Source: Vesta saturnalis
Taxonomy: Eukaryota; Arthropoda; Insecta; Coleoptera; Lampyridae
Length of the DNA: 64,000 nucleotides
Assembly: GCA_036346205.1 (NCBI GenBank)
Contig: JARFJB010000534.1
Location: 4,359,501-4,423,500 of the forward strand
Direction of reading: 5' to 3'
The position numbers and the translations under genes were made by a program. The notes under the pieces are model-generated. The model worked only from the letters and a program-made list of their open reading frames with translations, did no database searches and was not told the origin of the DNA. Of the stretch, positions 22,990 to 32,919 are shown one piece after another (the first letter of the stretch is position 1; the number at the start of each line of letters is the position of its first letter).

Positions 22990-23888
22990 AATAAATTCCT
23001 GCCCTCGACAAAATATTAGCAATACTAATAGGAGACGTTGATGGACAACAATGGAAACAGTGAATCGAAAATCGATGCTAATTCATAATCTTCAAATTGT
23101 TTCTTGGAGACGCAAATATCTTCGTGAAATGAAGAAGTCGCCATCAAGCAGTCTAAGAGGTTTGGTCAACTGGAATAATTCCACCATCGGGAGAAGGTCG
23201 ATGACAATTATTACACATATAGGTAGTGCTAATGGATTTTAAAAAAATGATTTACTTGTGTCCACGCACACAGTAGATTAGAACGCTGATGTTTTTGAAG
23301 AATATTTTGAACAAATGATAACAAACTTTCTACGGGGAGCTTAATTATTCTGGATAATGCAAGTTACCACTCTAAAGCAAGTCGGACGCTTACCAACAAC
23401 TGCACGGAAAAAAGGATACATTGCAAATGGCTAACATCAAAACAGATACAATTTGAAGAAACCATGCTGACACAAGAGCTTTTATCTATAGTAAATCAAC
23501 ATAAGCAGCAATTTGTTAAGTATGTTATTGGTGAACTATGTGTTCGTGCTATTACCGTACATAGATTACCGCCATATCACTGCGAACTCAACCCCATAGA
23601 GTTAGTTTGGGCTCAAATAATAAAGTGATGTAGGTCGTAACAATACAACTTTTAAATTAAGTGAAATGTGACAGCGTTTAATGCAAGCCATAGACAATGT
23701 CAATGCTAAAAGTGAAAAAGCGTGTTGACCATGTAATTAAAGAGGAAGAGCGTATGAGGGAATTTGATGTGATAAGAAGAAGATAGGAAACTATAGAATC
23801 CGTCATAATATCCGTAGGACAAGATGACAGCTGTTCCGAATCGGAGGAGGATGATAGTGATGATGAGTTGTCTGATCATCAGGCTTAA
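22990..23888 (+). pseudogene. DD82E (Sailor-type) Tc1/mariner transposase relic inserted in the pogo relic
   Basis: Plus-strand pieces: METVNRKSMLIHNLQIVSWRRKYLRE (too long to be chance; near 23051-23128), RRSMTIITHIGSANGF, then across a stop NADVFEEYFEQMI, LIILDNASYHSK (second catalytic residue, codon 23353-23355) and LPPYHCELNPIELVW (Glu codon 23599-23601). The D and E codons are separated by 243 nt, exactly 81 codons and open throughout. That spacing is typical of the DD82E Sailor group, not DD34E. An acidic tail (EEDDSDDELSDHQA) ends at 23888. The first catalytic Asp is not visible; an internal deletion is likely near 23130-23190. Neither end was defined. Confidence 0.8.
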
Positions 23889-24075
23889 CTCGAATTTTAA
23901 AGGATCGTCTTTTGTTTGTCGTTTACCTGAACCGTCTTTATTTAACACAATATTTTGCAAGCGGCACATTTACAGCATCTTCGTTTAAACTAGCCCGGTT
24001 TGATATTGATTTCTGTCTGCCGCTTCCATGCAAACAAACGACACTATTTCACTAATGACATGATTTATCACTCTC

Positions 24076-24445
24076 TCATATTCTGGGATGTACTTTAATT
24101 ATTACTCCATTGTGGTTTAGTTGACAAATTTTTTTGTTTATTTTTACAACAGGATATACATAATCCGCAGCTGTAATCATTGCGGTTGTTGTATGCCTTT
24201 CTTCGATTTTGATTAATGCAGAAGACATCCCTAATACATCAGAATATTTCCGCCTATGTTTGCGGTATAAAGTGGTTTTAGGAACACCAAAGCGGTTAGC
24301 AGCTTGCCCAAAGGATAACCGATCCTTTACCATCTCTGCCAACGCCAAATGAATATTTTTAGGATAGGCCGTTCCGGGAACATGTTTATGTTTTCTAGGT
24401 ATCGTTCCATATATTCTTAAAACCAACCTTTTCGGAAACAACACT
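24076..24445 (-). pseudogene. pogo/Tigger-like transposase relic, N-terminal part
   Basis: Minus-strand frame with a Psq-type helix-turn-helix: PRKHKHVPGT, LALAEMVKDRLSFGQAANRF, GVPKTTLYRKHRRK. Then comes MITAADYVYPV, where pogo proteins continue into a second DNA-binding region. The continuation (RYFKENLPGDDW) appears about 1.4 kb away at 22715, so the sequence between about 22790 and 24150 entered later. Confidence 0.85.
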
Positions 24446-24532
24446 TAAAAAAATGGGGCAACCTTCAAGTAAACAAAATGTTTGAGGCGATTGTTTAGGT
24501 TATGTATTAAAAATAAATTCATTACACATATA

Positions 24533-25451
24533 CGAGGGACAAGCCATTATTATTGAGAATGAAGAAATTAGGCAGGACATGGAACACAATGCAGCCTCAG
24601 CAAGAGCAACTCTCTCATTTGCTGATTTACCTTAAATAGCAATTGAAAAAGATAGTTTTAAGTTTCGAAAGTGTAGTAAAAAAATCGAATTAACCCGAGA
24701 ACACTTCTGCATGATTTATTATGACTTTAAGAAATGTTTAAGTGCGTATGACTGCAAAAAAAGTTAGGAATCAACATTTAGCGATTAGGCCCCTTCCTTG
24801 GCAACAATGTACAGATGGTACAAGGAATTCGAACGTGGAAGAACTACAGAAAGGCGCAGGCCCTCCCATTACCGCTGTAACAGACGACAACATTGCTGCT
24901 TTGAAGAAGGTTGTGGAAGCAGATCACAGAACTAGTTACACTGTAATAGAGGCTCAACTGGGGATTGGATCCTCATCTGTGAAAACAATAATACATGACC
25001 ACCTTCATCTGAAAGTAAGTAGTGTTGTACGCCATCATCTTACAGACCTCCAAAAAGTACGAATTTGTCACGAAACTCTAACATTGCTTAAGAATGTGGA
25101 CACCAAATTCTGTCGAAAATTGTAACGGACGATGAAACTTATGTACCATTTTTCTGTCACAGCTAAATGATACGTCGAACACTGTTGGATTGAAGTGTTT
25201 AATAAAGTGCCAAAGAAAGGAATTATGCTACATCGCGATAATGCTTCTTTCTACACTGCAGCGCTCACTTGGCAGTATTTGGCTGCAAACAAGGTTAATA
25301 TAATCAAACACCGTCCCTACTCACCGGATCTGGCAATGTGCGAATTTTGGCTGTGTTTTGGGCTAAACAACTACTCTGAACGTATCTAAAATAAAATTTT
25401 GAAAAAGTTACAATGGCTCTTTTATTCTCTATAATAATGGCTTATCCCTCG
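24533..25451 (+). mobile_element. mariner-type element, 919 bp, internally deleted
   Basis: The ends are CGAGGGACAAGCCATTATTA (left) and, read inward, CGAGGGATAAGCCATTATTA (right). TA lies on both sides (24531-24532 and 25452-25453). Shorter than the usual ~1.3 kb. A broken transposase lies between. Confidence 0.92.
24600..25389 (+). pseudogene. mariner transposase relic (DD34D-type, last residue Glu)
   Basis: Pieces in order: MYRWYKEFERGRT (near 24809), TAVTDDNIAALKKVVEAD, IEAQLGIGSSSVKTIIHDHL (helix-turn-helix), ICHETLTLL, IVTDDETYVPFF (D1), VFNKVPKKGIMLHRDNAS (D2), HRPYSPDLAMCEFWL (third position). The D2-to-third spacing is 34 residues. Relatives usually read CDFWL, so the third catalytic Asp appears to have become Glu here. 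Several frameshifts, and a deletion between D1 and D2 removes the central part. Confidence 0.85.
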
Positions 25452-25608
25452 TATGCTATCACTGTCAGATAAAAAGTTACAGAGGACGCCCTTTGAGATT
25501 TGTGAAACAGCTAAAAATGACGTTATTTTTCAATTAAATTTTTCCATTGGGCAGAATTTACAACCAATTTTAGCGGAATGTCAACACTAAAACCTGCAAT
25601 AACCTAAG

Positions 25609-25890
25609 CTAATGAAATTCCCTACGCAACAACTCAAGAGTAATGCTATGAAAAGCCTGTGATATACGATTACGCATATCTTCGGCAGTGGTTGGTGGTT
25701 CCCTATAGACAATACTTTTTATGTATCCCCATAAAAAGAAATCTATTCTTGTCACATCAGGGGACCTAGCTGGCCACCTCACAGGTCCATTTCGCCCACA
25801 CCATTTATATGGAAAGACTCTATTGAGATAATCTCTTACATCTGCAGAGTAGTGAGCAGGAGCGCCATCATGTTGATACCACATTGTGGC
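25609..25890 (-). pseudogene. DD41D transposase C-terminal fragment
   Basis: One open minus frame: MWYQHDGAPAHYS (D2), WPARSPDVTRIDFFLWGYIK (D3) and the C-terminal REPPTTAEDMRNRI. 41 residues lie between D2 and D3. The N-terminal half is missing beyond about 25890, where an unrelated CTGGGTGCCCC-type end occurs at about 25935. No termini assigned. Confidence 0.85.
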
Positions 25891-26059
25891 TTACCTATAT
25901 ATACAGATTGTTAATGGTATAGTATGTCATATACTGGGTGCCCCATCGTATCGTAATCAATCTCCCCGAATAACTTTAGAATTAGACTTTTTTTTCTACA
26001 GTTTTTATTTAAAAATTGTTGTTTATAAAAAAAAGAATTGATATTTCATAAACGTAATT

Positions 26060-26682
26060 TAATATTACAGGCTTCAAAGATAGAATCAGACAAAGCATGC
26101 ATTTTGTGCAAAGAAAGTGGAGGAACCGATTTGCTACTAATAAAAACTATTTCAAGATCATATAAAATTTCTTTTCGCCACAATCATTCTTAACAAATGA
26201 AAATAATAAGACTAAACTTATAAAAATATTATCAGCAGAATTTGAAACAGCTGGATTCACCTGTGCACAAGAGGAAGATACGACAATACAAATTGCAAAA
26301 AACAATAAGACTGTTGCAGTTGTTGGACAAGACATCGATCTTCTTGTTTTGTTGCATCAGCTGAATGTTGACAATTTGGACATTTATTTTTATAAAGTAG
26401 GTAGAAGTACTGTAAAAGATTACTCTTCTGATTGTTTTTAAGCATACTTCTTATCGAAAACATATTGCATTCTTACATGCTTTTACTGGATGCGATACGA
26501 CATCGGGTTTTACCGGAAAAGGGAAGATAGAATAGTCAAGACGTTGATGTCTATAAAAAAATTAAGTAATCTGTAGATATTTTTTATGGAGCGGATGCTG
26601 ATAAACAGCACATTGGAAAGAATGGCATTGACTTAATTGCAGGAATTTATAGCCCAAAAAAAAGCGTACGCTGCATGATATA
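26060..26682 (+). pseudogene. Relic of a repetitive PIN-like/uncharacterised protein, cut by a Tc1 element
   Basis: Broken frames read KACILCKESGGTDLLLIK (Cys pair), KLIKILSAEFETAGF, TVAVVGQDIDLLVLLHQL, HIAFLHAFTGCDTTSGF with TGKGK, then FYGADADKQHIGKNGIDLI and IYSPKKS, ending where the Tc1 starts. The acidic DxDLLVLL and HAFTGCDTTS..GKGK motifs belong to a multi-copy metazoan family of unknown function that resembles PIN/XPG-type nucleases. I recall the family by motif only. Stops at about 26442 and 26533. No downstream remnant is clear beyond the Tc1. Confidence 0.55.
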
Positions 26683-26684
26683 TA

Positions 26685-28050
26685 CTGACTTCCATAAAAA
26701 TTGCAACACTTAGAATTTGTTGAACGATTTTATGGAAATTTTCGTCAACGATGTCTTTCATTAGAACAAATAAAATTTGAATAAAATCTAGCCAGTAGTT
26801 TTTTTTTGTTTTTTCCTTTGCGCTTAGTAACAAAAATTTAAGAAGTAAACCAATCAGTGTGTAATTAACTCTCAATTTTGCAAATTGTTTGTCCACAATT
26901 TCGTTGTGAACTTGGGAACAGTGCCAAGAGTACGTCAACATCAACATTTTTCCCAATTGACTGATCTTGAACGTGGCCGTATTATTGCATGAGAGAGGCC
27001 GAACTTTCGCTAAGAAAAATTGCTCTTCGTGTAAACCGAAATGTTACAACGGTATTGAGATGTTGGTCAAAATGGTCCGAGGAAGGGGTGCAACAACGTC
27101 GCCTTGGATCTGGACGTCCCCGGAGGACTACAGATTACGAAGAACGTCGCTTAAGACTTTTGGCCACAAGAGACAGATTTTCAACAACTCGGTCGATTGC
27201 AAATGATTTGATGAGAGGTGTATAACCCAGAATATCAATGTCATCTGTTTATCGCCAGATAAGGTCTTATAGGCTGCGTTCATATCGTCTATTTTTATGT
27301 CTTTCTCTTACACCACTTCGCCGTCTACGCAGGCTAGAATGGAGAAACGAAAGAGCGAATTGGGCGCAAGAATGGAATCGAATTGTGTTTAGTGACGAGT
27401 CCCGATTTTGCTTGTGAGCCCCCGATGGTCGTAGGAGGATCAGACGGATGCGTGGAGAACGTAAAAATCCAACATTTTTTGTGGAACGCAACACAGCCCT
27501 CACACAAGGAGTGATGATATGGGTGCAATATGTTACGGTAGCAGATCACCCTTGGTCTTCATTGATGGCAACTTAAACGCCGCTGGTTATATTGCCAATG
27601 TGTTAGAACCCGTTGCGCTTCCATATCTTCAAAGGCTGGAAAATCCCATTTTCCAACAGGACAATGCGCGCCCTCATACGGCAAGGGTTACAACACGTTT
27701 TTTGGAAGAAGCTAACATTGCTGTCCTGCCAAGGCCTGCTCGGTCGCCTGATTTGTCGGCCATTGAACACGTATGGGATGAGGTCCGTAGGCGATTGGGT
27801 AATTTACCACACCCTCCAGATAACTTACACGATCTCCGGCTACGGATTTAAGAAGCTTGGGTTGATATACCGTAGGCAGCTATAGATCACTTGATTGATA
27901 GCATGCCACGTCGTCTAAATGAGTGTATTACAAATCGTGGCGGAGCAATTCATTATTGAAAAAAACATTTTTAGTTTTTGTTCTTTTGTTTTCAAATGTT
28001 AATCATTTGTTTGTTTTAATGAAAGACATCGCAAAAAGGGTCAAATATAA
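26685..28050 (+). mobile_element. Tc1-type element, right end eroded
   Basis: The left end starts CTGACTTCCATAAAAATTGC after TA at 26683-26684. Inside the left end, CGATGTCTTTCATTAGAAC (about 26739-26757) matches, inverted, GTTTTAATGAAAGACATCG on the right (about 28013-28031). The arms are therefore long, and the right outer part is lost or diverged. The right boundary is approximate. Confidence 0.7.
26921..27959 (+). pseudogene. Tc1 transposase relic (DD34E)
   Basis: Near full length. The start codon position reads GTG (26921, normally ATG) followed by PRVRQHQHFSQLTDLERGR. Paired-like helix-turn-helix region: LSLRKIALRVNRNVTTVLRCW and GRPRRTT. D1 in VFSDESRFCL, D2 in FQQDNARPHTA, E in RSPDLSAIEHVWDE, with 34 residues between D2 and E. 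The C-terminus is RRLNECITNRGGAIHY, then TGA at 27957-27959. Lesions: a 1-nt deletion near 26987, a stop after LMRGV (27223), TGA after FCL near 27416, a further shift before 27519, and late stops at 27849 and 27873. Confidence 0.92.
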
Positions 28051-28245
28051 GTGAGAATTTTTTACTATCACTAAATTATCGTTTGCTACGTTTTATTGAA
28101 TATATTAATATTTTGTATTAATAATAAATTATGTATTTTTTTAATATCTACAACTTTCCCATTCAACTTTTTCCGATAAAACAAGTATTTAAGCTTAGTG
28201 GAGATGATCGGCCTATTTCCACAGTTTATGCTTTTTGAGCGCGAC

Positions 28246-28277
28246 GTTTCGCAAGCGGACTCTGCTTCCGTCATCAG
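28246..28277 (-). ncRNA. Hammerhead-like core (CTGATGA...GAAAC)
   Basis: On the minus strand: CTGATGA, 20 nt able to form a stem-loop (AAGC with GCTT around a 7-nt loop, extended past one G-G mismatch), then GAAAC. These are the two conserved boxes of hammerhead ribozymes as found at the ends of Penelope-like elements and some SINE-like retroelements. One extra nucleotide sits between the first box and the hairpin. I cannot draw convincing helices I and III, so activity is doubtful. A tRNA-like segment lies about 80 nt upstream on the same strand. Confidence 0.4.
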
Positions 28278-28353
28278 GCTTAGACCTGAGAAGGACTGTT
28301 TTCGCACTTGAGTCGAATTCATATGTTATATATAATTTTTCCGAAGCACTCGA

Positions 28354-28424
28354 CTACTCTTAGATTCGAACCTGGTACCTTTCACTTACTAGTCTGACAC
28401 CTTTACCACTGAGCCACGGAGTAA
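28354..28424 (-). tRNA. tRNA-like head of a SINE-type repeat (not a functional tRNA)
   Basis: On the minus strand an A-box TGGCTCAGTGG and a B-box GGTTCGAATC are spaced as in a tRNA. TTACTC at the 5' side can pair with GAGTAG at the 3' side. The T and anticodon stems are poor, so I read it as the Pol III promoter head of a SINE. Confidence 0.6.
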
Positions 28425-31254
28425 CTTCTTGCGCAGGTGTATTGCGCTTAAGCTCTTCGCGCATTGTTAGAATCCATATGGGTTTCATTTCAACACTATT
28501 ATTGGATTTTCTGCTAGTGCGATGTAAGTATTTAAGCTACAAATCGTAAAAAACACGCTGCACGTTGCGTATGCTTCACACTCGTAGTGGCGCCCGACGC
28601 ACATCTAAACTTTTCAACAGTGTACTTACCAAAGTTTCTAATCGATTTGATTTGTATAGAACTTAAAATTTAGGAAATTTTCTCCTCTTTAAATTGTTGA
28701 AATAATTTTGTATTTTTTATAAACAATTTGCGATACTGACCGGAAAAGCGGAAAAAACGTGTTTTTTTTACGAAAAAAAATGCAAATTTTCAGTTTTTTG
28801 CAATTTTAACGATTTTTTTTGCTTGGGCCGGTATATTTTAGTTTTTTTATATGAAAGTTGAAGTTTTTACGAAAAAAAAAGCGGTGAATGAAGTTTCTAC
28901 GGCAAAAAAAAGGATTTTTGAGGGACATGAAAAAAACGTCTTTTTTTCTCAAAAACTAGTCCATTTAGAGCAAAAAACGAAATTCTACTTTTTCGGAATA
29001 CAAAAAGCTACAACGGAGCCAGTTTTTGTAATTATCGAATTTTTTTTGGCCGAGTCAAAAATAAAAAACGATAAAATTGGTTTTTTGCGCTTCACTCCTA
29101 TATTCTGAGGTTATGTCGAAAAATGTTTCAAACAAAAGTTGTGTATTTTTTAATTATCCATAACTCCCCCGCAACCGTAAGGATCCAGCTCCTGCATTTT
29201 TGTCTATGGCTTTGTAATGTCTAACGCTACCCTTCCCCGGTGAGTTTACCCTGTAAGGAATTTTTTTGTCAAAAAAAGGTATCTCGCCTGGACTATGAAT
29301 AAAACATAAATTAAAAGAATTTGTAGTAATACAGTTTTCTGCTTCTCTGGAAAAAATGGAGCTGCGTTCTTTTTGCACCTGAGTCTTCAATTGCTGTAAT
29401 TTAATGCATTATCGTTGAATACAGAATATATAACATAACTCTATTATTAGGTATCGTGTATCACGTTGGTAAGACTGCTTTTTATTGTAATGCACATGTC
29501 ATAAGACGTTCATAAAAAAGCTGCGTTATATCAATGTCAGCAAGCTATTAGCATTCACTCGAACGTTTTATGCCTTTCTTCCATTTTATTTGGTGTCGGT
29601 CATCGTGACACTACTCAATACAGAACAATTCAATAAATCTGAAATGAAAAACCAAAGTTTTCCTTTTCTGATAAATTTAACATGAAATATACGTTAGAAA
29701 ATTTCCAAATGAATTTGGACAGGTCTCAATGGTGCGCAACTTTCTATCTTAGAAACCTTAATCTACCTCAAGATTTTCCGCTATTTCCGGCAACCTTATG
29801 ATTTCGCACCGATTTTTATTCGTCTTGCTTTAGATATTTTATATAGAAAGTAAAAAAGTATGAAGTAAGAAAAAAAGAGGAATTTGTGGATTTATGCTTT
29901 ATAAAACGAAACACAACAAAAAGAAAACTTAAATAATTTATCAAGTGAATTCTTTGCTTGAAAATACATTCACTGACATTTAACTAATAGATCAGGATAT
30001 ATCGAGTATAAATACAAAAAGATAATTAATTAATGGAGACGAATAACTTCTACATTTTTCATCAATAAGGATTTAGCATTCCTTGCGCGAAGTTTTTATT
30101 AATCTCGCTGCAAGTTTTGCATTTTAATTGATTTCTTTTTTATTAAAACATTTTGAAAAGTAATGAGATGGATTAAATTTGAATAAATCGAAGAATAAGT
30201 GAATACTCAATGTCGGCTAAGTAATAAATGCTGGATTATAAGATAAATTAAAGTTAAGTACGTTTCCGGTGTTATCCTACCAATTTTTTTACTGGTTGAA
30301 CAACCTTAATCGTCCGACCAAAAATCCTCTCTGTTTCATCCGGTTAATTACCCCAATCTAGAACAGTAATCATTAAAATTTATCTGTACATTAATCAGAC
30401 ATTTCATACTTAATGTAATAATTAGCTTTATTTATACTTACACCTATTTGCTAATTGATTACATAACCTTTACAAAAAGAACAAAAGATAACGTTTAGTT
30501 TACTTTTACAAAAAGCAAAGAAACTGCTTCCAAAAAAATTGATAAGTTTATGTACTTTTATAAGTATTGCCCTGAATAAAACTTGTAATTTATTACACTT
30601 TCCTTAAGAAACCCGAACTTCATAACGGTTTCGTACACCTTTTTTTCGAGTCCTTTCCTTTCAAATGATAAAAATAAGTGGGCGCACAATTTCGAGTACT
30701 TACGGAAATGATATTGTAAAGATGTGTCTCCTACATTTCTTATCTATTCGGTTTGTTCAGTAAGTCAGTATTGCATAATTCCGTTTGGTTGCAATTTATA
30801 AATATGGTTCAACATTACCTCGATAGTTTATATCTAGACATATTTGGTTTACGTTGATTAACAATCACGACTAAGGATACTTCAATTAAGTTTTTCGATA
30901 TAATGGAGATAAGAGTAAACTATTCTTTGTACACGTATTAGCTATAAGTTCCCCTAATGAGGTGGAATTGATTTTTATCTGTTACTGTCTTTTATACGAG
31001 TCACGGATATAATTTTCTATTTTTCCACCATAAAGTGCATTTCACCAATATACCTCTATAATATGGCTGCCATTCCACTATGAACAACATCCAATTATAA
31101 AATAACTAAAATGCTATAAGTGTAACATTGTAATGAAAGGGATATTTGAGTTGGCTACTCTGAACCGCATTTTCCATCCTTTCCTACAACATTATAATAG
31201 CAAAAGACAAATATAATAACAAATACGACCTTCAAACGCCTTAAAATATTATTA
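28425..31254. other. No recognisable gene; homopolymer-rich part 28540-29160
   Basis: About 2.8 kb without transposon proteins or termini. 28540-29160 is full of runs of A or T (6-9 nt). Frames at 28851-29108 and 29154-29390 are probably chance. The rest is AT-rich and unassigned. Confidence 0.35.
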
Positions 31255-31345
31255 ATTAATTAATAATAATTTTACTTATATATTTACCTTTGAACTTATT
31301 CGTTCATAACAAAAACTTATAATAGTCTTAAAATATTATTTGCCA
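31255..31345. repeat. SINE-tail copy (matches 46855-46945 in reverse)
   Basis: Shares ATTCGTTCATAACAAAAACT and surrounding AT-rich words (TTAATAATAATTTT, TATATTTAC) with the sequence downstream of the tRNA-like head at 46969-47043. No tRNA-like head is present here. Confidence 0.6.
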
Positions 31346-31424
31346 ACTCAGTAGTGTATCACGCGGAGAGGTAACTTAGGTTAGTAAAATTGAACATTTT
31401 TCAATTAATCTCTTTTGTACCAAT

Positions 31425-31780
31425 GTATCAAATATGTTACAATCCTAAAATTAACCATATTTTAATACAAAATTAATAATTGAACCAATTTGGACCAGTG
31501 TATCTTATTTGTTACACACCATTTCATATTATTAAACGTGCCATGTGGAGACATCTATAACCAATAAATCAAAGTAGCTTAGTTTAGGTGCAGGTGTGTA
31601 AGTTTTCTGTTCTTATCACATCATTGAACTTTAGTGGCGGATTACATTGTATAAAAAACGGTAAGTCGTTGTTTTTTAAATTTAATCTTAATTCTTTATA
31701 CAATGAGCCACAATTCATGATCATGTGAACATTTATCAGATTTTTGGATACGGCCTGATAAGTGTTTGTATCAAATTTGT
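31425..31780. promoter_or_regulatory. Three near-palindromic 16-mers upstream of the piggyBac relic
   Basis: GTATCAAATATGTTAC (about 31425), GTATCTTATTTGTTAC (about 31500) and GTATCAAATTTGTTAC (about 31767) share one pattern. They lie within 450 bp upstream of the transposase start. They could be subterminal transposase-binding repeats or promoter sites. Confidence 0.5.
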
Positions 31781-31874
31781 TACTGTGGTACACAATGAAT
31801 GATCGTAGTGTATCATATATAAGAAGGCAACGGTACACATTGTATGTATGATAATACGTTGGTTTTATTTCTAG

Positions 31875-32369
31875 ATGGACAATAAACGTGTTTGTGTACC
31901 ACCTGTTGACAGCGATGACAGTTGCCTTGATGACAGCGACGATGATCCTGATTTAGTTGAGGAATTGGATAGTTTTTCTGCGGATTCAGACACTGGATCT
32001 AATTATATAACAGATTCTGAGACAGAAAATATTTCCTCAAACAACCAGACTCAAAAAAAGACAAAAATACAATGGACTCATGTGCTTCCTGAAAATAGTG
32101 CTAAAGTGAAGCCAATTTGGTTGAACAACTGGGAATATGTTCGTGAAGTAGATAGTGCAATAACTTACTTTGAAATGTTTTTTGACGAAGAACTGATCAA
32201 ATTATTAGTAGACCAGTCTAATCTATATTCCATTCAACAAAATTCCAATAAACCGCTTTCAGTTACAACTGCAGAAATGGAACGGTTTATAGGGATCTGC
32301 ATGTACATGTCAATATACCATTTGCCAAGAACAAAAATGTATTGGGCACAAAGTATTTCTACTTTTTAG
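31875..32369 (+). pseudogene. piggyBac-like transposase, N-terminal fragment
   Basis: ATG at 31875. Residues 10-60 are acidic (DSDDSCLDDSDDDPD and similar), as in piggyBac N-termini. Then WTHVLPENSAKVKP, ITYFEMFFDEELIKLLVDQ and VTTAEMERFIGICMYMSIYHLPRTKMYW, the conserved first part of the DDE_Tnp_1_7 domain. The frame stops at 32369 (164 residues). Sequence after it does not continue the protein, so the catalytic Asp residues are missing. No TTAA-bounded ends were recognised. Its sequence differs from the piggyBac at 60808-63105. Confidence 0.85.
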
Positions 32370-32917
32370 TTTTGCTAACAATTAAGGGTATCTATTTGCA
32401 TCTATGTAGCCGTAATTCTACAAAAATTTCGTCTGACCTACATTCTTCATCAGCAAGCTCCCTATTTCAAGAATTTAGTTAGATAGTAACCGTTTACATT
32501 GTGATGCAAGTATTATGTCCGCCATCATCTATCGTTTCTTTTGTGTTTTTAATGAGATTAATAACTAGTTGTGACCATCAGTAGCGATTTTCTGTGCTGC
32601 TTGTGTTGGTATTTTAATTAATTTAAATTGAGAGACTTTCAGAATCACTGTTGTAATGAAAAAAGAATGCATGCGTACTGACAGTCATGCAATTTTCTTC
32701 AATTAAAAATTGAAAAATTATATTATCGTTTACTAATTTCCCATTTACTGATTTAAAGATTAATATCGATGTGATAAAAGTTACATTTATACTTTAAGTG
32801 CTGACAAAGGCATTACTTCAAGTTCCTCTCTCTTTTCATGGAATAAATTGTACAGGTACAAAGTGTTAAAAACTTTGTGATAAACTTTTAAAATATCAGG
32901 TTACCAGATTCATATTA
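32370..32917. other. No recognisable gene
   Basis: AT-rich sequence between the piggyBac fragment and element D. Nothing assignable. Confidence 0.35.
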
Positions 32918-32919
32918 TA

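Noticed and set aside
26147..26463. Minus-strand frames with a signal-peptide-like start (26147-26335)
   Set aside because: They are antisense to the clearer plus-strand PIN-like relic (VGQDIDLLVLL, HAFTGCDTTS).
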